Assembly (NCBI RefSeq): GCF_029688845.1
Contig: NZ_JARUKW010000015.1
Coordinates: 1 to 64,000 of the forward strand
Source of the DNA: Natronococcus sp. A-GB1
GTDB lineage: Archaea > Halobacteriota > Halobacteria > Halobacteriales > Natrialbaceae
Reading direction: 5' to 3'
DNA length: 64,000 nucleotides
Shown: in pieces, positions 1-5,861 of the stretch
How positions within the stretch are numbered: position 1 is the first letter of the stretch
Layout: the number at the start of each line of letters is the position of its first letter
Position numbers and translations under genes: made by a program
Notes under the pieces: generated by a model
What the model was told of the DNA's origin: nothing
The model's database searches: none
Seen by the model: the letters and a program-made list of their open reading frames with translations, nothing else

Positions 1-408
1 TGTTACGATCCACCAAGCGACGATCTCGGCAATGGTCGCGTAGTTGAGTGTGCCTGTCGCCAGACCGAGGCCAGCTATCGCTCCAACGGTTGTCATTGAC
101 GTTGGAACAGGAACCCCGAAGATATTGGCGATGAGAATGCCCAGTCCAATGAAAAAGAGGACGGCGACACCTGCGGAGAGCGTGAGATCAATCGTGATGA
201 TCCCTTCGCTCAACGTGTCCATCACGTTCCGTCCGACAGTCCACCCACCGAGAAAGACGAAAAACGTCATGAGGGCCGCCGCCGTCGTCTTTTTGACGAT
301 TCCAGCACCGACAGGTGGCCCCCACGCGATCCCAGTAGATGAGCCACCAATATTGAACCCAACAAAGATAGACGCAACAATCCCAATTGCGAGTAGGGTT
401 TCTACCAT
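1..408 (-). CDS. PiT/PHO4-family inorganic phosphate transporter, N-terminal part (runs off window)
   Basis: Reading the minus strand from the ATG at 408 gives 136 residues with no stop before the window edge. The product is a polytopic membrane protein with Gly-rich helices. The N-terminal GFNIGGSSTG stretch matches the signature loop of sodium- or proton-coupled phosphate permeases (family form G-x-N-D/G-x-x-x), and the later GVPVPTSMTTVGAIAG stretch matches its inverted repeat. This family imports orthophosphate across the cytoplasmic membrane. Only the first half of the protein is present, so substrate and completeness cannot be judged. It is divergent from the replication gene downstream. 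Confidence 0.75.
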   Translation of the reverse strand, partial: MVETLLAIGIVASIFVGFNIGGSSTGIAWGPPVGAGIVKKTTAAALMTFFVFLGGWTVGRNVMDTLSEGIITIDLTLSAGVAVLFFIGLGILIANIFGVPVPTSMTTVGAIAGLGLATGTLNYATIAEIVAWWIVT

Positions 409-738
409 TGATAGATAATAATTGTGCCGTAGTGAAATAACTACCGTAGCAGACGGATAAGTTATACAGCACACACAGGACTGTTGTAGGCATCCGTCAG
501 ATTTGGCTTCTATCAGGCTGTCCAGCCTAGAAGAAAACCTGAAACCGAGAACGGTTCAGGGAGGCTGAGTTCACAATACACGCACCAATTTACCACTCTG
601 AGCCACCATCGTTCAGGAGGCCAAGATTCGAATCCTCACATACCCATCACGCGGTCTGTTACTTTGGAACCAATAATTCGGAAATTCGGAAATGACACAC
701 TTCCACTTATTACGCACAAGAACTGTGTCGACGCATCC
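409..738. promoter_or_regulatory. Divergent intergenic region between PiT gene and orc1
   Basis: This 330-base AT-richer spacer separates the phosphate transporter (minus) from the Orc1/Cdc6 gene (plus) and contains no credible gene. Its notable content is the tandem octamer ATTCGGAA at 676-691, followed by ACACAC and an AT-rich CTTATTA stretch at about 705-711 that could serve as the TATA element of orc1. Confidence 0.5.
676..694 (+). promoter_or_regulatory. Tandem ATTCGGAA element before orc1 (shared upstream site, copy 1)
   Basis: ATTCGGAA occurs twice in tandem (676-683, 684-691). Positions 682-694 align with the 13-bp palindrome GATTTCGGAAATC found upstream of two other genes in this region, and the distance to the start codon is the same: 57 to 45 nt before the ATG at 739. 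CAC follows in all three copies. It could be a regulator site or an origin-type box; the sequence alone does not decide. Confidence 0.55.
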
Positions 739-1746
739 ATGATTACGGACGCTCGGGTTCTCCAACCCGAATTCATCCCGACCGAGGTCAAGCACCGCGA
801 CGCAGAACTCAATACGCTTTCAGCTGCGCTCAACCCGATAACACACGGAGACAATCCAGATACCGCGTTCCTATTCGGTCCATCTGGTGTTGGGAAAACC
901 TGCCTCGCCAAATTCCTCGTCGAGCAACTCCGCGAAACCGTCGTTGATCTGAACTACCAGTACGTGAACTGCTGGGAAGACTACAGCCGCTTCAAAACAC
1001 TGTACCGAATCCTCGACGGCATCAACCACACGTTCGACGTTCACCGGCAATCAACACCGAAAGACGTCCTATTAGAGCGCCTTCGGGAATACGATGGGTC
1101 GCCGTATATCGTGATTCTCGATGAAGTAGACCAACTCGAAGACAAACAGCTCCTGTACGAGTTGTACCGGATTCGTGGACTCACCATGATCCTAATCGCC
1201 AACAGCGAGCAGGATCTCTTCGCATCGTTAGATAACCGGTTGAATAGTCGCTTCCAGGTCTGTACACGAGCCAGGTTCAATCCATACGGGAATGACGCTC
1301 TTGTCGCTATCCTCCGTGATCGTGTTCGCTGGGGCCTCAAATCCGATGTCGTTTGTCCGGATGAACTACGACTCATCGCGGATATGGCAGCCGGTGACGC
1401 TCGTGCGGCAATCGGGATTCTTCGAAAAGCAGTACAGACAGCCAACCAGTCCGGTTACAATGAGGTTTCGTCAGAGGTAATTCGAGGTGTGGTTCCGGAA
1501 GCGAAAGCAGAGATCGAACAACGGTCGCTCGACAAACTGACCGATCACCAGCGTGTGCTGTACGATACGATTCTGGACTACGGCGAGATCGCTCCCAGTA
1601 CGCTGTTTGAGATTTACAGTGAGGTGGTCGAGAACCCAAAAACGCAGCGTATGGTGCGGAACTACCTCACAAAGCTAGAGCACTACAATTTGATCATCTC
1701 AAAGGGAAGTACGAAGGGGCGAACATATCATCCGTATTCTCCGTGA
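739..1746 (+). CDS. orc1: Orc1/Cdc6-family replication initiation AAA+ ATPase
   Basis: A 335-residue AAA+ protein that marks replication origins in archaea and helps load the MCM helicase. The Walker A GPSGVGKT is at residues 47-54, Walker B VILDEVD at about 125-131, a sensor-1 LIANSE at about 152-157, and an R-containing DNRLNSRF follows. The C-terminal third has the winged-helix character used for origin DNA binding. I chose the ATG at 739 because MITDARVLQPEF is the typical haloarchaeal Orc start; the TTG at 664 would add an atypical leader containing the upstream repeat. At 335 residues it is at the short end of the family, as in plasmid- or element-borne paralogues. Lower GC than the chromosome to the right suggests acquisition. 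The next gene is a Cas4-like nuclease on the same strand. Confidence 0.92.
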   Translation: MITDARVLQPEFIPTEVKHRDAELNTLSAALNPITHGDNPDTAFLFGPSGVGKTCLAKFLVEQLRETVVDLNYQYVNCWEDYSRFKTLYRILDGINHTFDVHRQSTPKDVLLERLREYDGSPYIVILDEVDQLEDKQLLYELYRIRGLTMILIANSEQDLFASLDNRLNSRFQVCTRARFNPYGNDALVAILRDRVRWGLKSDVVCPDELRLIADMAAGDARAAIGILRKAVQTANQSGYNEVSSEVIRGVVPEAKAEIEQRSLDKLTDHQRVLYDTILDYGEIAPSTLFEIYSEVVENPKTQRMVRNYLTKLEHYNLIISKGSTKGRTYHPYSP

Positions 1747-1764
1747 TTATCACTATCTGTCTAT

Positions 1765-1777
1765 GATTTCGGAAATC
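1765..1777 (+). promoter_or_regulatory. 13-bp palindrome GATTTCGGAAATC before the Cas4-like gene (copy 2)
   Basis: Perfect inverted repeat GATTTC-G-GAAATC followed by ACAC. It lies 57 to 45 nt before the chosen ATG (1822), the same spacing as the copies before orc1 and before the first transposase-like gene. Confidence 0.65.
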
Positions 1778-1821
1778 ACACGCGCTTGCCCATTACCATA
1801 GAATCTCTTTATCAGTACGCT

Positions 1822-2964
1822 ATGAGCGATGAACCAATCCCTGACTCCCCTCCCGGAGTGGTCGTATCGTCAGTAATCGAACGAGGGCCTGAAGACCTCG
1901 TTCGGAAGCACTTGGTGGATGCAATCTCGAATCAAAGTTTCAACGAGTGGTATCAAGAGCAACAGTTCACCCAGAATATCTTGGAAGGGCGACCGTATTT
2001 CAACGGTGCGTCGCCACCGCCTGAACCCGAGCGTCACTCCCCGAGTAAACTTCTCCAGTGCCACCGGAAGGTCAGTTACTACAAGGAGAACGCTCCTAAG
2101 GAGGGTGACTCGCCGCAGGGTTTGTTCTGGGTTGGGACAAGATTCGAGGAAGACATTGTCGTGCCGTACTTGCTTGAGTCGGCTACGACCGATGACACGT
2201 ACGTGCAGAATTCGATGTGGATTGACACTACAATCGAAACTGAGGAGGACTCCGTCCAGGTGAGAGGGGTTACTGATCCGGTGATCGTTGATGCTGAGGG
2301 TGAACCGCTTCTGGTGACGGAGATTAAAACGACGTCATCGTTAGAGTACCTGTCTGGGCCGAAACCCCATCACAAAGCCCAACTCCACGCGTACCTGTAC
2401 GCGCTGAATGAAAAGCACGACCGCTCGATTCAAGACGGATTGCTGCTCTACGGTGCTCGGGACACGTTAGATATCAAAGCGTATCACGTCCCGTTCGATG
2501 AAACGTTCTGGAATGAAGGGGTCGTAGCATGGATGCGTTCGCAAACCGCTTACCGTGAGAATGGTGAGCTCCCACCAGCTAAGCCGGTGTTTGACTGGGA
2601 GTGCAGTACCTGCCCATTCCAAGGTCGATGCGGTGAAGGTGACGCCCCGTATCAAGACGTTGGGTACACCGGGTTGCTTCCTGGTTTAGCGGAGTATCGA
2701 AAACAGCAGTTGACCGAGTACTTCGATGCCTACCCCTCCGCGAAACTCACTCCGACCCTCGCCCGCAAGTACCCTTCACTGATCGATGAGCAAGGCGTCT
2801 ACGAATGGCGGTGTACAGCTTGCGCGTCAACATACGCGTGGGATGAGCTCGAAGAAAAAGACGATCCTTCAGAACTCCCGCTCTGTGCTGGCTGCGCCGA
2901 AAACGGTGAGTTGACCACGCTCACGGTTCCTACCCCAGAAAATCAACTCACTGATTATCGGTAG
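1822..2964 (+). CDS. Cas4/RecB-like PD-(D/E)XK nuclease with [Fe-S] cysteines and extra C-terminal zinc ribbon
   Basis: A 380-residue protein with the nuclease core of the Cas4/Dna2 group. There is a Cys at residue 80 (KLLQCHRK), the catalytic GVTDPVIVD Asp at 152, the EIK triad piece at 167-169, the QLHAYLYAL QxxxY-type helix at 187-191, and a CxxCx5C cluster at 261-270. C80 plus these three would ligate a 4Fe-4S cluster. Family members are single-strand exonucleases. Residues 331-358 add CxxC...CxxC, a zinc ribbon not usual in compact Cas4 proteins. No cas genes or CRISPR array are nearby, so a role in replication, recombination or mobility of this element fits better than spacer acquisition. 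The ATG at 1822 is preferred over TTG 1786 because of the spacing to the palindrome at 1765. Confidence 0.82.
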   Translation: MSDEPIPDSPPGVVVSSVIERGPEDLVRKHLVDAISNQSFNEWYQEQQFTQNILEGRPYFNGASPPPEPERHSPSKLLQCHRKVSYYKENAPKEGDSPQGLFWVGTRFEEDIVVPYLLESATTDDTYVQNSMWIDTTIETEEDSVQVRGVTDPVIVDAEGEPLLVTEIKTTSSLEYLSGPKPHHKAQLHAYLYALNEKHDRSIQDGLLLYGARDTLDIKAYHVPFDETFWNEGVVAWMRSQTAYRENGELPPAKPVFDWECSTCPFQGRCGEGDAPYQDVGYTGLLPGLAEYRKQQLTEYFDAYPSAKLTPTLARKYPSLIDEQGVYEWRCTACASTYAWDELEEKDDPSELPLCAGCAENGELTTLTVPTPENQLTDYR

Positions 2965-3020
2965 CTGACTTCGCGGATTCGGCTGAGATCTCAATGAATA
3001 AAAGCGCAACTGCTTTACCC

Positions 3021-3046
3021 TACAATCGACTACAACCGCTTACAAA
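3021..3046 (+). promoter_or_regulatory. Three helically phased TACAA repeats at the toxin-antitoxin promoter
   Basis: TACAA starts at 3021, 3031 and 3041, a strict 10-nt period, ending just before the antitoxin ATG at 3049. A TATA-like AATAAAAG stands at about 2997-3004, so the repeats overlap the expected transcription start. This is the position of an autorepressor operator read from one face of the helix. Confidence 0.55.
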
Positions 3047-3048
3047 CA

Positions 3049-3453
3049 ATGCCGATCCATCTTGACACGCACGATTCTGGCATCGACCTGACGCCGGGAA
3101 CGACGAAATCCGACATCGTAGCGTTTCTCTACAAGAATCCCGAATACGGATACAAACCTTCTGAGGTCAGAGACCACCTCGACATCCCCGACGGCACCGC
3201 TACGACTACTCTTAAACGTCTTCACGAGGACGGGCATATCGGGAAAACCGAAGACAGTTACTACCACGCTTTGGATCGAGAGGACCTTCGCCGGTATGTT
3301 GCTAGTCTCGACCAACTCAACCGAATGTTTAGCCACTCGCCCCGAGAAAGTCCCCACCCCCGTTCTGATGTAGAGGGTACCGCCTCAGACGGGATTAATG
3401 ACGCTGAGATTGAAGCCGAGATCGCAGAATTAGAGGCAGAGCTTGAGAAATGA
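3049..3453 (+). CDS. Winged-helix DNA-binding protein, probable antitoxin
   Basis: This 134-residue protein has a clear winged-helix: KSDIVAFLYKNPEYGY, a helix-turn-helix around PSEVRDHLDIPDGTATTTLKRL, then a GHIGKTEDSYYHAL wing, at about residues 20-75. The C-terminus ends in a Glu-rich helix (IEAEIAELEAELEK) suited to dimerisation or toxin neutralisation. The stop codon overlaps the next ATG (ATGA at 3450-3453), so the pair is translationally coupled. The neighbour is MazF/PemK-like, making this the likely antitoxin and autorepressor; the phased TACAA repeats in front of it support that. Antitoxin function is inferred from context, not from a recognised antitoxin family. Confidence 0.75.
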   Translation: MPIHLDTHDSGIDLTPGTTKSDIVAFLYKNPEYGYKPSEVRDHLDIPDGTATTTLKRLHEDGHIGKTEDSYYHALDREDLRRYVASLDQLNRMFSHSPRESPHPRSDVEGTASDGINDAEIEAEIAELEAELEK

Positions 3454-3794
3454 CGAAATTTCCTACGGGGACAGTCACTTGGGCAAATGATCCAACAAAT
3501 GCACACGATGATCGCCCTGTCATCGTTCTCTCTCACGAAAACCGTCCGTTCAACTCGGTGGAGTGTACCGTGATGTGTGTTGGTACTGGCGCAAAGAACT
3601 ACGACCACTACGCGCCTGAGTTGAAAGACGAACACCTCTCGGGTATTTCCTTCAACAACAAAACATACCTGATGCCGTGGGCATTGTATACGATTCCTCC
3701 AGGCGCTATTCGGACAGGCAAGGCAAGCGGCGAGCTCACTGAGACTGGCGAGAATCTCGTGAAGAAGGGCCTACTCAGCCTTTTCAGCGCTTGA
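3450..3794 (+). CDS. MazF/PemK-like toxin of a type II toxin-antitoxin pair
   Basis: At 114 residues the length is typical for the MazF/PemK/CcdB fold. The N-terminus FPTGTVTWANDP...DDRPVIVLSHENRPFNSVECTVM has the G-x-V-x-W...RPVxVLS pattern of these small ribonuclease toxins, in which the strand ends in the R-P-V motif. The C-terminus KTYLMPWALYTIPPGAI corresponds to the usual S/T-x-x-x-x-x-L strand region. MazF-type enzymes cut mRNA at short sites. Its start codon overlaps the stop of the winged-helix gene, the standard antitoxin-first order. Such pairs stabilise plasmids and islands, consistent with the replication and transposition genes around it. RNase activity is inferred. Confidence 0.75.
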   Translation: MTKFPTGTVTWANDPTNAHDDRPVIVLSHENRPFNSVECTVMCVGTGAKNYDHYAPELKDEHLSGISFNNKTYLMPWALYTIPPGAIRTGKASGELTETGENLVKKGLLSLFSA

Positions 3795-3894
3795 GGGGTA
3801 AGACGCCCTACTGCTATTGATCAGCAGAGACACTCTGTTCAAAAGTCCAACATTCTCTAAGTGGAAGTCTCACTGGCCACAACAAACGTACTGT

Positions 3895-4374
3895 TCAATC
3901 CTTCTCCATGAATTCTGAGTAGTCACCATCCACTTCAGCAGGTTCCGTCACGTCTTCACCGTATTTGTCACGTATTGAATGCTCGTCTTCTGCTCGGGCG
4001 ATTTCGTCTTCGTTATCCTCGATCCAGACGCGGAGGTTTTCTCTACCCTCCACGAGTTTCTGTTCAGCTTCGCGGAGTTGTTTGTACGCGTACGTAACTT
4101 CGAACTCGTCCATCTTCTCCAGGACGAGTTCACCACGGTCGGTAATCATGTACTCGTGATGAATTGAGCGCTGATCGAGGTCGTACTCGTCTTCCCCGAT
4201 TCGTGTTGTGATGAGCCCGAAGTCTCGTCCTTCTTCCAATCGAGTGGTGAGCGTTGAGGGGCTGACGCCGACCAGGTCTTTCAATTCGTTAAATCGTCTG
4301 CTTTCATACTTGAGGTGAACCAGCAGTCCGATTGCGCCACTCATCTCTAAGTACCCGCTGATTTGCTTAACCAT
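3895..4374 (-). CDS. Winged-helix transcriptional regulator
   Basis: A 159-residue minus-strand protein. The first ~75 residues form a winged helix of the HxlR/PadR type: ISGYLEMSGAIGLLVHL, the recognition region NELKDLVGVSPSTLTTRLEEG, and a wing ending DQRSIHHEYMITDRGELVL. A long charged coiled-coil-like C-terminus with E/K/R repeats (residues ~95-130) probably dimerises. It is divergent from the transposase-like genes; two palindromes lie in the intervening 220 bases, one directly before its own start, so autoregulation plus control of the divergent genes is likely. The ligand is unknown. Confidence 0.8.
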   Translation of the reverse strand: MVKQISGYLEMSGAIGLLVHLKYESRRFNELKDLVGVSPSTLTTRLEEGRDFGLITTRIGEDEYDLDQRSIHHEYMITDRGELVLEKMDEFEVTYAYKQLREAEQKLVEGRENLRVWIEDNEDEIARAEDEHSIRDKYGEDVTEPAEVDGDYSEFMEKD

Positions 4375-4398
4375 CTATTCGAGTTGTGGGAAGCTCAC

Positions 4399-4412
4399 TA
4401 CAAATAGTTGTA
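4399..4412. promoter_or_regulatory. Palindrome TACAA-ATAG-TTGTA before the winged-helix regulator
   Basis: Perfect 5-bp inverted repeat 25-38 nt upstream of the regulator start (4374, minus strand), in the place where its TATA element would sit. A natural autorepression operator; it shares the TACAA half-site with the toxin-antitoxin promoter. Confidence 0.5.
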
Positions 4413-4442
4413 CTGCGATATTGTTTGGACTGAACTTCGTAG

Positions 4443-4463
4443 TGTAGTACTGTATGTACTACA
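4443..4463. promoter_or_regulatory. Palindrome TGTAGTAC-TGTAT-GTACTACA between divergent genes
   Basis: Perfect 8-bp arms with a 5-nt spacer in the AT-rich divergent region between the winged-helix regulator and the first transposase-like gene. The size is right for a dimeric winged-helix protein. A further half-site, CAGTAG, follows at about 4472. Confidence 0.6.
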
Positions 4464-4539
4464 TTTTAATGCAGTAGTTTAATCTCTGTAATTTATATGT
4501 GTCTGCGGTTCTAACAGCCTTACTGGTGTGTTTCGAACC

Positions 4540-4552
4540 GATTTCGGAAATC
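4540..4552 (+). promoter_or_regulatory. 13-bp palindrome GATTTCGGAAATC before the first transposase-like gene (copy 3)
   Basis: Identical to the palindrome at 1765-1777 and placed 57 to 45 nt before the ATG at 4597, exactly the same spacing. GCAC follows, preserving the CAC seen after the other copies. A TATA-like TTAAAAT at about 4571-4577 lies between the site and the start codon. Confidence 0.65.
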
Positions 4553-4596
4553 GCACCCACGAACCCAAGGTTAAAATCGAAGTAAATCAGATACAG

Positions 4597-5733
4597 ATGA
4601 AACCGACAACCCACTCAAACCACGACCGAAACACCATTCAGCGTGTAGTTGAACTGACCTGCGAACGGATTTTCAGTGAGAACACTGAACGACAGACTCC
4701 GAACGTAGAAACACTTCGTGAGAAACTCGCAGCCAAAAAGTCAGCATCTAACACCGACTCCACCGAGTCATTCCCAGAAAAAGTCGAAGGGCAGCGTTAT
4801 TCGAATGCTGACCAACTCACCTCCTCCGTTGATACCCTCGTTGATTCACTGCACGCGTACGACACGTACGCGGGATCAATCACAGTCGCAATCGACATCA
4901 CCCGGCTCGATCCAGATTACTGGCTCGAAGCCACTACCGCGCCAGGAGACGCAAGCGAGGTGGAAGTCACGCCGACTCCCACACCGCGCTTCGCTACGAT
5001 CACCACTGTCAACACGCCTGTCCCAGTTGTCCTTGCCGTCGAACCGCTGAGCAAGCCAGGCGACGAAACCCAATCTGAGCCGCGAACGTACGCGGAGATC
5101 GTCCGGACGCTCATCGAGCAAGCCAAAGAACACGTTGAGATCGACACGCTCCTGGCATCCCGAGCGTTTCACGCTGGAAACGTCATCGCAGAATTCGAGC
5201 GGCAAAACGTTGCGTACATCATCTTCTCACGACTCACCACGCGAGACCGTGAACGAATCTCAACGATCAAAACCCGTGATGACGCTACACATGCTGTTGA
5301 ACACGATGTCGATGTGTTCGTGGACGGCACGCCGACATGCACCACGAACCTGGTGTACGTCCCCGAAGACTCGGCATCTGATGGGTACGTTGGATTCGTA
5401 ACGAATATCGACGTGTCGAAGTCGGATCTGGAGTCGGATACGGTTCCAGAAACGTATAAAAAACGGTGGATCGCCAACGTTCACAACCGCCTCCTCCGGA
5501 CAAGACTCCACACGAAAGGTGTGTCTCAACTGGAGTTGACACGCGCTGATTACGAGCGTGTAGCAACTGAGGTGAACGCCTACTCGCTGACGAACCACCT
5601 CCTGAGAGAGTCTACCGGGCATACGAGCGAGCAGTTCCCGCTCCCGTTCGACCAGTTCCTTCACTTACTCCACCAGAAGCGATGGGGGGTCACCAGCGGC
5701 ACATCCCCAACTGGAAATCACGAATCGAGGTAA
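4597..5733 (+). CDS. Catalytically degenerate DDE transposase-like protein (paralogue of the next gene)
   Basis: This 378-residue protein aligns along its length with the core of the downstream transposase (5862-7607). The first catalytic Asp is kept (VAIDITRLD, D100). The second motif LLDRGFY is LASRAFH here, placing Ser188 at the Asp position, and the third motif RRRWDIENQ is KKRWIANVH, placing Asn294 at the Glu. Two of three metal-binding residues are therefore gone, while the reading frame and flanking framework (FVTN, YKKRW) are intact. This suggests a retained non-catalytic subunit or regulator rather than a decaying copy. ATG 4597 is chosen because a TATA-like element sits about 25 nt upstream; earlier starts would cover the palindrome. 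Confidence 0.7.
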   Translation: MKPTTHSNHDRNTIQRVVELTCERIFSENTERQTPNVETLREKLAAKKSASNTDSTESFPEKVEGQRYSNADQLTSSVDTLVDSLHAYDTYAGSITVAIDITRLDPDYWLEATTAPGDASEVEVTPTPTPRFATITTVNTPVPVVLAVEPLSKPGDETQSEPRTYAEIVRTLIEQAKEHVEIDTLLASRAFHAGNVIAEFERQNVAYIIFSRLTTRDRERISTIKTRDDATHAVEHDVDVFVDGTPTCTTNLVYVPEDSASDGYVGFVTNIDVSKSDLESDTVPETYKKRWIANVHNRLLRTRLHTKGVSQLELTRADYERVATEVNAYSLTNHLLRESTGHTSEQFPLPFDQFLHLLHQKRWGVTSGTSPTGNHESR

Positions 5734-5861
5734 CCCGGCCAGTCACACCCATTTCCGTACCCTGACGCCCATGACGCGCACTCGACTCCAGCTGGCGACC
5801 TTTACTCGCCCCCCGCTCCAGCTGTGCAACCACCTCGTCCACCCCACGTTCGGTGATTTTT
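5734..5861 (+). other. Spacer between the transposase-like genes with imperfect direct repeat
   Basis: 128 bases without a gene. CTCCAGCTG occurs at 5786-5794 and again at 5816-5824, each followed within a few bases by ACC, giving 30-nt spaced imperfect repeats. They could be transposase-binding sites or a promoter element. The higher GC here than in the flanking genes is odd. Confidence 0.35.

Noticed and set aside
44-418. Plus-strand 124-codon open frame at the window start
   Set aside because: It is antisense to the PiT transporter, whose translation has clear membrane helices and family motifs; the plus-strand product has none.
612-640. T-loop-like GATTCGAATCC, possible tRNA fragment before orc1
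   Set aside because: The flanking bases do not pair as a T stem (CAAGA against CCTCA) and no acceptor end follows.
664-738. TTG at 664 as the orc1 start
   Set aside because: The leader would encode the tandem repeat and lacks family similarity; MITDARVLQP at 739 is the usual Orc start.
1822-2964. Assigning the Cas4-like protein to a CRISPR-Cas system
   Set aside because: No cas1, cas2 or array in 64 kb; neighbours are replication and transposition genes.
3795-3894. Possible small gene between the toxin and the winged-helix regulator
   Set aside because: No open frame of useful length and no start with a promoter; treated as spacer.
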